A DNA stretch of 64,000 nt from the NCBI GenBank assembly GCA_949752795.1, contig OX457071.1:30922800-30986799 (forward strand), given 5' to 3'. A program made the translations under genes and the position numbers. The notes under the pieces are model-generated. The model saw nothing but the letters and a program-made list of their open reading frames with translations. It was not told the origin of the DNA and searched no databases. Position 1 is the first letter of the stretch. Every line of letters starts with the position of its first letter. Below, in pieces: positions 1 through 11,274 of this stretch. This stretch comes from Hyperoodon ampullatus (lineage: Eukaryota; Chordata; Mammalia; Artiodactyla; Ziphiidae).

Positions 1-165
1 ACAAACGTTTGGACACCAAGGGGGGAAAGTGGCGGAGGGGGTGTGGGGTGGGATGAATTGGGAGACTGGGATTGACAAATATATGCTAATATGTATAAAA
101 TGGATAACTAATAAGAACCTGCTGTATAAAAAAATAAATAAAATAAAATTCAAAAAAAAATACAG
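1..165 (+). mobile_element. L1 3' end (cetartiodactyl type)
   Basis: The segment reads as the 3' end of a cetartiodactyl L1: an 'ACACCAAGGGGGGAAAGTGG' motif, then the 'GATTGACA...ACTAATA' stretch, then 'AATAAGAACCTGCTGTATAAA' and an A-rich tail. The 5' part lies outside the window. No ORF2 remains here; the short frame that overlaps it is chance. Confidence 0.85.
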
Positions 166-191
166 TTCAAAGGGTTTAACAATTGTATATA

Positions 192-575
192 CAGTTGCCT
201 CTTGGTATCCATGGGGGTTGTGTTCCAGGACCCACGTGGATACAAAAATCCGAGGATGCTAAAGTCCCTTATGAAAATGGCTTAGTATTGGCATATAACC
301 TACACAACATCCTCCCTTATACTTACTTTAAATCATCTCTAGATTGCTTATAATACTAACACAATGTAAATGTTATGTAAATAGTTGTAAATACAATGTA
401 AATGTTATGTAAATAGTTACCAGCTCCTGGCACATTCAAGTTTTGCTTTTTGGAACTTTATGGAAAAAAAAAAATTTTTTTTTTCAATCCACGATTGGTT
501 GTATCCACAAATGCAGAACCCTTGGATGGGGTGGGCATGGGGCCGGGGTTGGGTCTGGAGGGGAGGGGGCGACTG
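192..575. mobile_element. MER2-type Tigger DNA transposon
   Basis: A non-autonomous Tc1/mariner-Tigger element. The left end starts CAGTTGCC and the right end finishes GGCGACTG. Each is bordered by TA (190-191 and 576-577), as expected for a Tigger insertion. The interior carries the typical MER2 words 'GGACCCACGTGGATACAAAAAT' on the left and 'TCCACGATTGGTTG' on the right. A near-exact repeat of 'ACAATGTAAATGTTATGTAAATAGTT' lies at about 361-418. No transposase is present. Confidence 0.8.
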
Positions 576-593
576 TACTCATACACCTGCAAC

Positions 594-607
594 TTTTTTT
601 TTTTTTT
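594..607. repeat. Poly(T) tract
   Basis: A run of 14 T just right of the MER2 element, followed by AAATTAATG. It may be an old retroposon tail, but no body is recognisable beside it. Confidence 0.6.
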
Positions 608-702
608 AAATTAATGTTAGAGTAGAAGAATGTGTATGAGATGGGTAGAGAGAAATGGTGGTGGGGGTGGTGTTGAATATGCCCTGCTTAACTAGCTTTA
701 GT

Positions 703-876
703 TTATTTTTTTAATTTATTTATTTTTGGCCACATTGGGTCTTCGTTACTGCACACAGGCTTTCTCTAGTTGCGGCGAGCTGGGGCTACTCTTCATTGCG
801 GTGCGCGGGCTTCTCATTGAGATGGTTTCTCTTGTGGAGCACGGGCTCTAGGCGTGCAGGCTTCAGTAGTTGTGCT
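703..876 (-). mobile_element. CHR SINE, long type, truncated
   Basis: The strand shown is the complement of a CHR-type SINE: a T-rich tail with 'TTATTTTTGGCCACATTGGG', then the 'CTTCTCTTGTGGAGCACGGG' block. It stops at 'CAGTAGTTGTGCTG' before the tRNA-like head, so the 5' half is missing. It abuts L1M sequence and no clear TSD is visible. It is more diverged than the 190-base SINE copies elsewhere in the window. Confidence 0.8.
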
Positions 877-1440
877 GAATCAAGATACAGAACGTTTCCA
901 TCACCTAAAAAGTTACCTTCACCCCCTGCACCCACCAGTAAATTCAATATCTCCCCCTAACCCCCAGCCAATCACTTTCTGATGTCTGTCTGTGGAGTAG
1001 TTCTAGACCTTCCTTTATGGAATCGTATACTATGTATTCTTTGGTTTCAGTCTTCTTTCACTCAGCATGATGTTTTTGAGATTCTTGCATGTTGTTACAT
1101 TGCTAAGTAGTACTCCATTACTTGGATGTAATATAATTTGTTTATTCTTTCACTCATTGATGAACATTTGGGTTGTTTCCAGTTTGGGTTTATTATATTA
1201 GGGCTGTATGAACATTCTGTGCAACTCTTCTGTGGACATGTTTTCATTTCTCTTAGGTAGCTACCTAGAAGAGGAATTGCTGGGTCAAGGGAACATGCAT
1301 GTTTATCTTTGTAAGAAACTACACAACCGTTTTCCAAAGTAGTTGTATCCTTTTACATTCCTGCCAGCAGTGTGCAAGAGTTCCAGTCAGTCCACATCTC
1401 CAGCTACCTTTGGTATTCATAGTCTTTTTTTAAGGCATTC
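877..1440 (-). mobile_element. Older L1 (L1M-like) ORF2 end and 3' UTR
   Basis: On the minus strand, 1095-1337 gives a peptide resembling the L1 ORF2 carboxyl end, including 'RINKLYYIQVMEYYLAM', a decayed form of the usual 'RIKKLWYI..MEYYSA' motif. Left of it is L1M-type 3' UTR ('AAGATACAGAACGTTTCCATC'). It is a 5'-truncated, decayed fragment and not a gene. Confidence 0.75.
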
Positions 1441-2577
1441 TCTTTGTTACTTAGTCTTTAAAAGAAGATCTATTCATTCCTTCTCAGTGAAGAACAAGAT
1501 GCCAAGGACCAGTTTTGGAGGAAGACCCTTGGTGAGGAGACAGATAAAGAAAGTTACACAGACAGAAGGGCTAAGAGAAGCATCAAGAAAATAGGGAGGA
1601 GTGATTTTCAGCCAGATCCTGTCCCTTTGAGGTTTCAGGAGAGTGAAAAATGAGAACTCTAACCAATTCAGCAAAAAATGAACTAGAGACAGTACAGATC
1701 TCATTGAGTTGTGGAAAGGACTTATAAGCCTGGATGCAGCAAGTTAATAGGAAGGAATCACGAGTGCTGAAGGGGTAGGAGCCTAAGATTCGAGGAAGCA
1801 AACGTATACACGTAACTGTGAGGGAGATGAGAAAAATAAGATGACAGCCAGAGGAGTGATGTTCATTTCTGTAGACTAGAGATCAACCCAGAGTGAAAAG
1901 AAAGCTTGGGACAGTTATCCACATAACTGTGTTTGGGGGAAAAAAAAAAAACTTAATTACAACATGTTTTTGTCTGAATATATAAATTTGATTATCTGAT
2001 AACTATCGGAGAAATCAATGTAGGTAGCAATTATGAATTTTTATCCATTCAAAATATACTGATTAAAGGCCCAGTAAATGCCATAGTCATTTGTATCTCC
2101 CCCTCTCTGTTTTCATTCTGGGTACATCTTTGTCTTCTTATCCACATGAACTTTGAAATTCTTCCTCTGATCTCTTAACTTCAAACGTGAATAAGTATTT
2201 GTAAGCTTTAAACCCCAAATGAGGTTGGGTCTTGACTTATTCCAATGAGAAAATAAGGAGCTTTTCTTTTAGTAATAGCTCCTCCATTTGCTAACTCCAT
2301 AATAGTTTATAACCCTCCAACCTTTCCATTTCTTATCCATTAAAGATAGGGAGAGTCTCAAGTATTTTCCAGATTTCTGTGCTGGTAAAGTGCCCGGGAA
2401 CTATAGTTACCTCTTTATATTATAAATTGTAACTAAAATTATAAAGTCAAAATTGCAGGTAAATATTACTGATTCATCCAGATACTCCTACCAGATCATT
2501 TGAATGACTGTTTATTCTTGTTTATTGTTCTATTTAATGACATGACAGACATCAGGAGATTACTTCCTTCTTACACT
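1441..2577. other. Unassigned non-coding stretch
   Basis: AT-rich, mostly unique-looking sequence. The purine-rich part at about 1480-1810 holds overlapping short frames on both strands with no recognisable domain. It has a faint resemblance to L2 on the minus strand that I cannot support. There is a run of 12 A at about 1939-1950. Confidence 0.5.
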
Positions 2578-2700
2578 TCATTCATTCAGTGCTTATTGAA
2601 CGCTTGCCATGTGTAAAGACCTCACCCTCAGCTTCGTGAAGGAGACAAGTAGAGAATGTCACCTCTAACACACCAAGAGTGGTTTCATTTTCTGTCCACC
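2578..2700 (-). mobile_element. Possible L2 or MIR 3' fragment
   Basis: 'CATTCATTCAGTGCTTATTG' followed by 'GCCATGTGTAAAGACCTCA' resembles the reverse complement of the shared 3' end of L2 elements. It is short and diverged. Confidence 0.4.
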
Positions 2701-3011
2701 ACAGTATCTAGGATATTTGTAGTCAAAGAAAATTTCCAGTGAACTTAAGTTCTTCCACGCATTGCAGTAATTTCTGTTATCTTTCATGGAAGCTCACATT
2801 TCTTGAGCATCGAATATGTGCCAGAAATCACCAGTCATTGGGGAAGGTCTGCATGGGTCAGGCAAACCCATCTTTATCACAGGGGGAAAAAAGAGATTCA
2901 AGATTGTTTCACATGTCTTCCCAATTTAAGGGGGAAAAAAGTGTCCATACATCCTTTTTAGCAAATCCGATGCTTGTAAAACCCAGTCGTTATTGATTTT
3001 AAAACCAGTTT

Positions 3012-3127
3012 AAGAGGGAGGAGATAATGTAGATATATGTATATGTATAGCTGATTCACTTTTTTATACAGCAGAAACTAACACACCATTGTAAAGCAAT
3101 TACACTCCAATAAAGATGTTAAAAAAA
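3012..3127 (+). mobile_element. L1 3' terminal fragment
   Basis: Contains the cetartiodactyl L1 3' end: 'GTATAGCTGATTCACTT', 'ACAGCAGAAACTAACACACC', 'GTAAAGCAATTACACTCCAA' and 'TAAAGATGTTAAAAAAA'. It is a strongly 5'-truncated insertion with only the last ~115 bases retained. Confidence 0.85.
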
Positions 3128-3721
3128 TTACTTGAATTTAAGTAATCAAGTAAGAGTTTGGAATTTAGAGTTTTAGAATTGAAACTTCAATAAGATTTAA
3201 TGTAATGATAATAGATGATTTATACGAGATCCAATAAAAAAAGTCACGAACCTGCTTTACATATGAAAAATATTAATCACGAAGACAATAGTTGTTTAGG
3301 AAAGGAGTTCTAAGCCAGGAAATTCATTCCCATCATGTCTCCAAGCTTATTCACTGCTCTTGCGGGCTAAGGAAAGGAGTTTGTGAGCTATAAACTCTTC
3401 GAATGACAAGATATGCATCTGGTGTCAGAAAAGTTCCTTTGATGATGCTTTTCAAGATGACACCTATAGAATGCTAGATTTTAAATGCTTAAGGTTCATT
3501 TTAATGAAATTCAATAAATTTTAAAATTGCATTTATAATACAATCACATATAAGACTTGCCAAACAACTTTTTTTTTTTTTTTTTACAAACTTGGAGCCT
3601 ATAATTGCATTAATTTGTACTGCCATATTATCTTATTTTAGGGGCAGATTGCAAAACAGATCTCCTGCCGTCTCTGTTCATATGTTTAAAAATCCTGTCA
3701 ACGCAATTCTTGAGGTGCTGA
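3128..3721. other. Unique AT-rich stretch
   Basis: No open frame above about 60 codons and no repeat that I recognise. A T17 tract at about 3570-3586 is the only low-complexity feature. Confidence 0.5.
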
Positions 3722-3785
3722 AGGCAGGAACTTGGCACAGTGCTTGTAATGTAGTAAAACCTCAATAAATGTTAGTCGTTGCTGC
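3722..3785 (+). mobile_element. MIR 3' fragment
   Basis: 'AACTTGGCACAGTGCTTG' followed by 'CCTCAATAAATGTTAGTCGT' matches the end of a mammalian-wide interspersed repeat on the plus strand. Only the terminal part survives. Confidence 0.55.
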
Positions 3786-4174
3786 TTCTCTTTATGACCC
3801 TTTTTATCATACATTGCTAGTTATAAAGGTTGTCACTTTGCACGAATTCTTTTCAAATTCATGTCTACAGATGTCCACTCACATAAAATTACACAGCTGA
3901 GTACATTACTAAAGCACACATGTGCCAGGCTCAATTAAATGTCAGGCAAAGTCAGGCGCATGTGTTCAACATGTGACTTCACCATGGCTTAGCAGTCATT
4001 TGTATCAAGTGAATCTTTATAGCATGTGTGGCCAAGATAATATATTAGAAATCATTTTGGTTCTTATTTTCTAACTCTAATAATAATGATAAACAATATA
4101 CACTTTCATTAGACATTTTTCTTAACTAACTTAAAAACAAAAGTTTCCTTTACTGTTTTTCAGGCTTCTGGGTC

Positions 4175-4360
4175 ATTGTTTTATTATTAAGATGTGACAT
4201 GTACATTGTTAAGTATACAGATCTTAAGTGTACAGCTCAGTGATGAACACACTCATGTGACCTTCGTATAGATCAAAATATAGAATATTTCAAATACCTC
4301 AGAGGGTTCCTTTATATCCTTCCACTCAGTACAAATTTAAATTATTCAAGTACTTCTCCA
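4175..4360 (-). mobile_element. Ancient L1M 3' UTR fragment
   Basis: 'AAGTGTACAGCTCAGTGA', 'AACACACTCATGTGACC' and 'ATCAAAATATAGAATATTTC' follow the order of the L1M-type 3' UTR read in reverse. No ORF2 remnant is seen. Confidence 0.6.
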
Positions 4361-5952
4361 CCCAGTGAAAATTGACATTATCCTAATGGCAGAGGATACG
4401 GAGACTGCAGAATGGCCTGTTAAACAGTCTGACCATTTTTAACTATGAATTTCAGTGGTTCCAGATTCTTTTAGACTCACTCACTGAAACGAAATACAAG
4501 GTCATTTGGATGCTGCCATTGATCTTAGAAAAACCCTCACATTTTGGTATTTATATTAAAACACCTAATTGTTCTTTTCATATCCATTTTGTAATAATTA
4601 TTAAGAACTTCTATTCATAAAATAAGTTTATTATAGCTACATATTGCTTTTGTCTCTTCTATGCTTTGAGATTCTGTGTTCAATTTCATTGTAAAATGCC
4701 GCCTTGTAGCAGTTTTCATCTAAGATGTGGATACAAATTGGTGGGTTAGGACTCACTGGTGTATTGTAATCGGTTCAGAGAGTGGAGTTGCAGCTAACTG
4801 GAAATATCATGTAACCTGCTGTCTGTACCATAGCCATAATGAGCGACCTTCAAAATCTGGGTTTATTTGTGTCTATTTTCTGGTGTCTGTTTGACTGTGT
4901 GTATAAACATGAGAATTACATGTCTATGAATATTGGGGGGAAAGCAGTTAAAAACAGCTGATTTAGGTCGGTGGCTTGCCGTATTTAGTGCATTCTGCAG
5001 ACCAGGATAGCACATTGTGGGGAACAATTTTTGAGACTACTCCAGCATGATGCCAGTGAACTGGATTCCTGTTTTGATGATTGTGTTCTTTGGCCCACAG
5101 AGATCATAATCCCAGAACAGAAGCCATGACAACAAGTCCGAATACTGTATTTCTTTACTTATTCCCTTTCCCATTTCAAAAGAACTTTTGCCATAATTTA
5201 TACAAATGTACCTATATGGTGTAATTGAAAAATTAACAACTGGGCTAACAAATCAACATACAGGAAAAATAATGCAACAACAGTTAGATAAAGCTAGGGA
5301 ACTGTTAATACCTAGACACGCAGAGCATGAGATTCTGCATAATAAATACAGGTAGGATGCTGGTGTCATCCATATATACTTAAAGGTCACTTCTATAATA
5401 AGGCTTTATTCTAGGAGAAGAGCCACAGAAGTATTGCTCTTAAAGAAGACAGTGATTTTTTTTGACCTGACAACTTATCTGGAATGACAAACAGGTAATG
5501 TGACAGAAAAAAAGTGGCAATTCAATGAGGAAGAATGACAAATTGCATTGAAATTCTGCTACAGTATTATTTATAGAAAAATACTTTCAACTGCATCATT
5601 AGATAATAGTGTAATAATGATTTTTAGCTTTTACTATGTCTAAGTAGTCACATGAATATATACTTCTACTACTAAATCTGGTAAATATTTCTACTCTTTG
5701 TCTTTATAAAATGTATAGACTGCACATATCTATTCACTCTGATTATCATATTTTGAGTCCATTTAACTTTCAGATAACTTTAAGAAAATGAAAGAAGTCC
5801 TAGGAAGCTTTTTTAGGGATCTTGAGAGGAATGCAAAAGAATTTTTTTGGTAATTTATTTCTGGTGAGTTTGAAATGCAGAACATGTTTTCCAAGGGTTA
5901 GTTCCCCCTATTATCAAAAATTTCAAGATCAGAATAGATAATGTTCTGTTCA
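4361..5952. other. Unique non-coding stretch
   Basis: AT-rich, without a supported gene or repeat. The longest frames are short and unrelated to known domains. 'TTGGCCCACAG' at about 5090 looks like a splice acceptor, but no matching donor follows. Confidence 0.5.
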
Positions 5953-6183
5953 CTCAATGTGTTACTTTTTTTTTTTTTTGCGGTACACGGGCCTCTCACT
6001 GCTGTGGCCTCTCCCGTTGCGGAGCACAGGCTCCAGACACGCAGGCTCAGCGGTCATGGCTCACGGGCCCAGCCGCTCCGCAGCATGTGGGATCTTTCCG
6101 GACCGGGGCACGAACCCGTGTCCCCTGCATCGGCAGGCGGACTGTCAACCACTGCGCCACCAGGGAAGCTCAATGTGTTACTT
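5953..6183 (-). mobile_element. CHR SINE with TSD
   Basis: A complete young CHR SINE on the minus strand: a T tail, then the complement of the CpG-rich body, ending CCACCAGGGAAG. It is flanked by a perfect 15-base duplication, CTCAATGTGTTACTT, at 5953-5967 and 6169-6183. The overlapping frames at 5941-6326 are this SINE read through and not genes. Confidence 0.95.
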
Positions 6184-7089
6184 CTATTTCCTGGAAGGAC
6201 AGGAGGGACTTTCATGGAAGAAGAATTATGATTTGTGGAAGCCCAGAGCTGTGAGTCCTTGGTCCTGAATTTCACTTCCCCTCTGTGTTCTGCTGGCCCT
6301 GTTTGCAGGTTGCCCAGCCTCAGCACTCACTCACATCTGCAGGATGGAGATGAGGAGACCAGCTCCTTCCTCTGTTATTAGACCACGAGGAGGGAAACAC
6401 CAGGATTAGCTGGAGAGTTCTTGCAGCTTCTTTGTAAACTTGTTCCTAAATGCGCTGTGGCATCCCCAGAAAATTCTCTAAGGATGCTTTCTAAGCAGTA
6501 TTTTGACTCCAGGACCATGCTTAGCACTGCATGCAGTAGACAGGATGCAATATAAAATTCTATGTATCTCTATTAATTGGTTTTGAGTACCACCCCAGAG
6601 AGTCTTGACTTTTATTGCTGCAAAGTAGTGTCAGCATGGGTCACTTCACAAAATACTTGATCATTGGAAGGATTAACTTCCATTCTAAGCACAAAACGGT
6701 GTAATTTTAAAAAGAAATTACAAAAATAAATATAAAACAAATGTGTTGTCCAGAGCAGACTGATGTGGGTTTTTGACTTACATTTTAAAATAAATTATAA
6801 TCAGAATAGTATGCTTACTGTTTGGTCTAGTATTTTAAGGGAAAGGGCTATATATAATAAAGATTGAACAATGAATTAAAAGAAACATAAGGATTACCTG
6901 CAAAAGTCAGAAACGGATACATTTAAAACCAGGTTTTGTAAGCAGGTATGGATTGCTGAGATGCTTAGTTTATGAAATAAAATGTGAAAGCTGGGTACCA
7001 TTATGTAAACAGTGAGTTGAAAAGAGGGCAAGAAAAGAATGTGTTCTGAGCAGTGGTCATGAGACAGGCACACCACAGCTCTTATCTCT
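6184..7089. other. Unique non-coding stretch
   Basis: No repeat or gene that I can support. Short frames such as the minus one at 6894-7076 have no recognisable content. Confidence 0.5.
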
Positions 7090-7250
7090 TTTCATCCCCA
7101 CAGCTACAGAAAATCGGTGTTAATGTTCCCACTTAAGCGATGAAGAACCAAAAGTCAAATGAATGTAGGTAACTTGCACAAGATCACGGAGAGTGTATTT
7201 TGGAAATAGGGTCCAACCTAGCTATGTCTGACCCTGAAGCCTTCCTTTTC
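7090..7250 (-). mobile_element. Probable MIR
   Basis: 'TTCCCACTTAAGCGATGAAG', 'GTAACTTGCACAAGATCAC' and a later 'CTGACCCTGAAGCC' follow the order of a MIR read in reverse. It is diverged. Confidence 0.5.
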
Positions 7251-7477
7251 ATTGCATTGGGGACGAACGAGGGTGTCCTTAGTCCCTGTGTGGCCAGAGC
7301 CCCACTCTGGGCAAATCGTATGGTCTTATCCTCACCATTGGGGGATGAGGGAGATCTCCACATTGCTTTCTGGCTCTGAGTTCTGTCTGGGTAGGAGAAA
7401 AAAGAAACATTTAGAACTGGTGCTCATTTCTTACTGACTGGTACCATGGTGACACCCAGCAAGTCCCCGAATGCCAT

Positions 7478-7590
7478 AGGGTGCTCATTTACAGAATGCA
7501 GATATAGTAATGCCTGTGTCCTGCTGCAGGCTTTTGTGAGGATCGAATGAGACAGCAGTGTTTTGTGCACTCTAAGGCACTTCCCAAATG
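7478..7590 (+). mobile_element. Possible MIR fragment
   Basis: 'GCTCATTTACAGAATGCAG' followed by 'TTTTGTGAGGATCGAATGAG' resembles the central part of MIR on the plus strand. The 3' end is poorly preserved. Confidence 0.45.
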
Positions 7591-7599
7591 GAGAATATC

Positions 7600-8800
7600 A
7601 CTGATCCAGCACTCATGGCCCCGCTTAAAGACCAATGGATGAAAATATCCGTAGGAAAACAAGGGTGCGCAAACCCTCCCTTATAGGATGCGATTTATGA
7701 GACCATTATGTGTCCCCAAGAGCGTTTATACGCTTAGCTCACCAGAGTAAAACGAAACTTTATTCTCAGTAGTTTTGAGTTTTATTAATGACTCAAACTG
7801 TTACAATTTGGAAAAAAAGTGGAGTCTCTTAATAGCTTTCAGAAGTAACAATAAACTATTTTGAAATGTATACAGAACTCAGCAGTCTGCTGAGATGACA
7901 GATATATAGGATTCCAGGCAGGAAAACTAGTCAGTTTTCACTAGACTATGACTTTTATTCATATCATAATTAGCAGAATGTGTAGGTGCAAGTTTCACAC
8001 TTTATAAGAAAATGAATTGCAGAGAACTCCATTTGCCCAGCTGTTTACTTAATTTGAAAGTTAATATGTAAGGTTGAAATGTTCTGAAACAAAAATGCAA
8101 AAAGAGATGAAAGCAATTTCATTTTAAACATAACTAGAGAGCAGACATGTAAACAAAGGGAACGTGACATGTGTTTGATATAAGAGCAGAGAAGTGGTTT
8201 CCGCATGCCCAGTGCAGAGCTGTCCTTTACAGACTTGTCTTAGCAGTCACTGGGAATCACCCTGTATTACTGAACGGAAGGTTTGCTCCTGAAACAAATC
8301 TGCGTTCAAATGCATTTGACGCGTGGGTATACTTGTCATTTTCTATAGGCCATCATTTTACCTCTTCACTGACTTCCTGAATGACAAATGAATGTGGAGA
8401 AAGGAACAAAAAGACCCTCATGGAAGGATGACAAATTTGGGTTGAACTAGAATTACCCGCTCAGATTCAGTTGCTTTGAAACCCAAGATTTGAAATAAGT
8501 AATGTATGAGTTCTTTAAGGAGATAAAATTATGCACATTTGCCAAATTTAATATGGTGATAATTTTACAAGGGAAAAGTATTATAAAAAACTAATAAACT
8601 ACAAATTTGCATATTAAGAGTAAGTTAACATAAGGAAGGGATCAGTCAAAGAAGAGCATCGTATTCAGCAAGGAAACTTAACAAGAGAACCCTGAGAGAT
8701 TTAGTCAGTAATTATTTTTTTTTAATAAAATATATGTGGGCTACTATGGGGAGGACTAACATGTCAGGTGACATCCTCTCAAACTTTGAGATTATTTTTT
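7600..8800. other. Unique non-coding stretch
   Basis: AT-rich sequence without supported features. The frame at 8171-8380 has no recognisable motif, no neighbouring splice signals and no codon pattern to support it. Confidence 0.5.
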
Positions 8801-9036
8801 CCCCAGGTTCTTCTTTTTTTTTTTTTTTGCGGTACTCAGGCCTCTCACTGTTGTGGCCTCTCCCGTTGCGGAGCACAGGCTCCGGACGTGCAGGCTCAGC
8901 GGCCATGGCTCATGGGCCCAGCCGCTCCGCGGCATGTGGGATCTTCCCGGACCGGGGCACGAACACGTGTCCCCTGCATCGGTAGGCGGACTCTCAACCA
9001 CTGCGCCACCAGGGAAGCCCCCCCCAGGTTCTTCTT
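8801..9036 (-). mobile_element. CHR SINE with TSD
   Basis: A complete minus-strand CHR SINE. The 15-base duplication CCCCAGGTTCTTCTT is perfect at 8801-8815 and 9022-9036. Five overlapping short frames on both strands (8712-9086) are produced by this element and are not genes. Confidence 0.95.
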
Positions 9037-9279
9037 GCCCTGCCTGTTCTTCTCTTTTCCCTGACTTTTCAATTTTCAAATGTTAGGGTACTTCCGTGTC
9101 CTGCAAACTAGAAGATTTAAATTGTCACAGTAATCATGACTCTTGTAATAAAGAAACTGTGCTATGATGTACCTTATTTTTATTATTTTTTGCTTAAAAA
9201 CAAAAGATTTCATTGAATGGTCTCCCAGTCAAATCATTGTATCCTTCAGAACAGAAGTGTTTGTTCTAAGATGCAATGC

Positions 9280-9500
9280 ATGCATTCTGGAGTCAAATGC
9301 TTGGGTTCCAAGTGCCGTGTATTGATTGGCACTGAGATCTTGGCAAGTTACTTAATTTCTCTTAGTGGCAATGTGTTTTCTTCATCTTTAAAACATGTAA
9401 AGTATCTAAATCTTGAGGTGGTTGAGTGGATTAAATAAAACATCACTTGTAACGTCATGCTCAGCATAGAGCATGGCAAATAGTAAGTGCTCAAGAAACG
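9280..9500 (+). mobile_element. MIR
   Basis: Plus-strand MIR order is visible: 'CTGGAGTCAAATGCTTGGG', 'TTGGCAAGTTACTTAATTTC', 'TTCTTCATCTTTAAAACATG' and 'GGCAAATAGTAAGTGCTCAA'. Diverged but nearly full length. Confidence 0.7.
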
Positions 9501-9584
9501 TTCCTTTGAAAAAATAATTTCCTGATTATTCAGTTGGTAGTTGGATAAAGTATCTATTGAGCACCATCTTTTCTCTAACTCCAT

Positions 9585-9735
9585 GACCCTGGACAAGCTA
9601 TATAACTTCCCAGAACTTGTTTCTGTTTCAGCATCCATTAAATGAACAAGGTTGTCACGTGGTGGGTGTCCAGGGATGGGACATAAAAAGTGCCTACAGC
9701 AGCACCTGGCTGTAGTAGGTGCTCAGTAAATTAGC
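9585..9735 (+). mobile_element. MIR
   Basis: A second plus-strand MIR close to the first: 'GACCCTGGACAAGCTATATA', 'GTTTCTGTTTCAGCATCCAT' and 'TAGTAGGTGCTCAGTAAAT'. The two MIRs may be independent copies or a duplication; divergence is too high to say. Confidence 0.65.
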
Positions 9736-9894
9736 TACTTAGTTGTTATTATGGATGATATAATGTAGGTTCCTCATGAATGAATATTAGAGAGAGAAAC
9801 CTTTTGAACTTGTATAAGAAAATTATCAAGAATATACAAAACCATAAGTGAAAAATATATAGTCTGACAATATAATATGTCCTGTCTGTCTAGA

Positions 9895-10280
9895 GGAGAC
9901 AGAAGAGAAAAATCACTCCCGCATGAGGTGGTCAAGGAGGGCTTCCGGGAAGAGGTGGGGCTTATTCTGTGCTTTGAAAGTTAACTAGAGTTTATGTCAG
10001 AGGCAGGGAGAAAGGCATTACCAGTAAATGAAATGGGGTAAACCCTATAAGAAGGCATTTCCAGTAAATGAAATGGGGTAAGCCCTATAACAAAAAAACA
10101 GAAGCCTAGACGGAAAGGTTCTTATAGAAAGTCATGTGAAATAGTACCTAGTGAGTGAGGGCCAGAATATCAAGGTCTTTAATGTGATGATAAGGAGTTA
10201 GGGCTTCATACTATAGACATTAGGGACCCCTTTGATGGTTATTGAACTGAGGGTTGATATAATGAGGAGAGTAGTTTAGG
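9895..10280 (-). mobile_element. L2-like LINE fragment
   Basis: 'GGAGGGCTTCCGGGAAGAGG' and 'AAGGTCTTTAATGTGATGAT' with 'AGGAGTTAGGGCTTCATACT' follow the order of an L2 body read in reverse. Part of it is spread by a local tandem duplication (10012-10091). Confidence 0.5.
10012..10091. repeat. Tandem duplication, 2 x 40 bases
   Basis: The word CCAGTAAATGAAATGGGGTA occurs at 10021 and again at 10061, with matching flanks on both sides. The result is two head-to-tail 40-base units differing at about three or four positions. It lies within L2-like sequence. Confidence 0.9.
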
Positions 10281-10284
10281 CAAG

Positions 10285-11270
10285 TGTTTCAGGCTTTTTA
10301 GTTGCTGATAATAGAATCCACTCTAACAATTTATGGTGAAAGGGAGTTATTAAATGATACACCAACAGAGCAACCAGAGGGTACTTCTAGCAAAATACCT
10401 CCGATACTCCCCACCCACCATTTGCACCTTTAAACTGGACCTGGATGCCAGGATCTCCTCCCAGCTGGCCCAGAAGAACTTAAGCCTCTACTGTCAGCCT
10501 TGTCGGGAGAGAGACAAGGGTCTCTGCCCAGGGTTGCTTCCTTAAATTGCTCACATCTGCCTTGTTCGGGGGCTTGGTGGAAACAGCTCACACACAGAAA
10601 TGTAGTGACAAGGGCCTCTGGGAAATGTTGCTTTTCGCTTTCTAGACTCTCTTCTTTAGGAAGTCAAAAACCAAGAGGCCGGCACAGTGCTGAGTGAGCC
10701 AACGTCCGTATCTGCCCAGATAGTTCATCTCGTAGCAGGATGTCACATGGATTGGCAGGGACAGAGATTGATGCATGCCATCCAGTGGAAACAAATGTGC
10801 AAAGTGTAAGATGATAACCATCTGCCTCATTTAGAGGGGTTGCAAAAACATAGAAAATAAAGGCCAGTGGAGACAGTTCAGAGTCAATCAACAACAGTTA
10901 TTGGCTCTAAGGGGTAAGAAAGAAGAGATCCACAATACTTTTACACAGCTCTGCACTCTGGTATCTTGAAAAACACTCATTTTACTAATAAAAATATGGG
11001 TGGAGAATTGGTAATGGAGAGAAGATAAATGCTGAGTTTGTATTAATAGTGAGATATACAAGGGGACAGATCTAGTAAAGAGTTGGAAATGCAGGATTAG
11101 AATTTGGGCAAGGTTAGAACTAAGAACGTAACTGTGAGAGATACCAGCATGACGTACCTTAATGAAGTCTATGGAAACTAAGGGGAGAGGCAGGAGAGGA
11201 GGAGCAAAAGAAGGTGATGGGGGTGTGTCAGAGGTGTCCTGAGATGTGGTCGTCAAGAGAAGTACAAGTT
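10285..11270. other. Unassigned, moderately GC-rich stretch
   Basis: About 10340-10890 is richer in GC than its surroundings and has frames on both strands (10354-10894). None has a recognisable domain or splice context. The beginning resembles an old interspersed repeat that I cannot name. The minus frame at 10888-11331 (147 codons) partly overlaps L1 and looks like chance. Confidence 0.4.
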
Positions 11271-11274
11271 TCTG

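Noticed and set aside
592..607. Poly(T) at 592-607 as a retroposon insertion
   Set aside because: No flanking duplication or element body is visible.
1480..1810. Protein-coding exon in the purine-rich segment
   Set aside because: Frames overlap on both strands and end arbitrarily; no splice signals fit.
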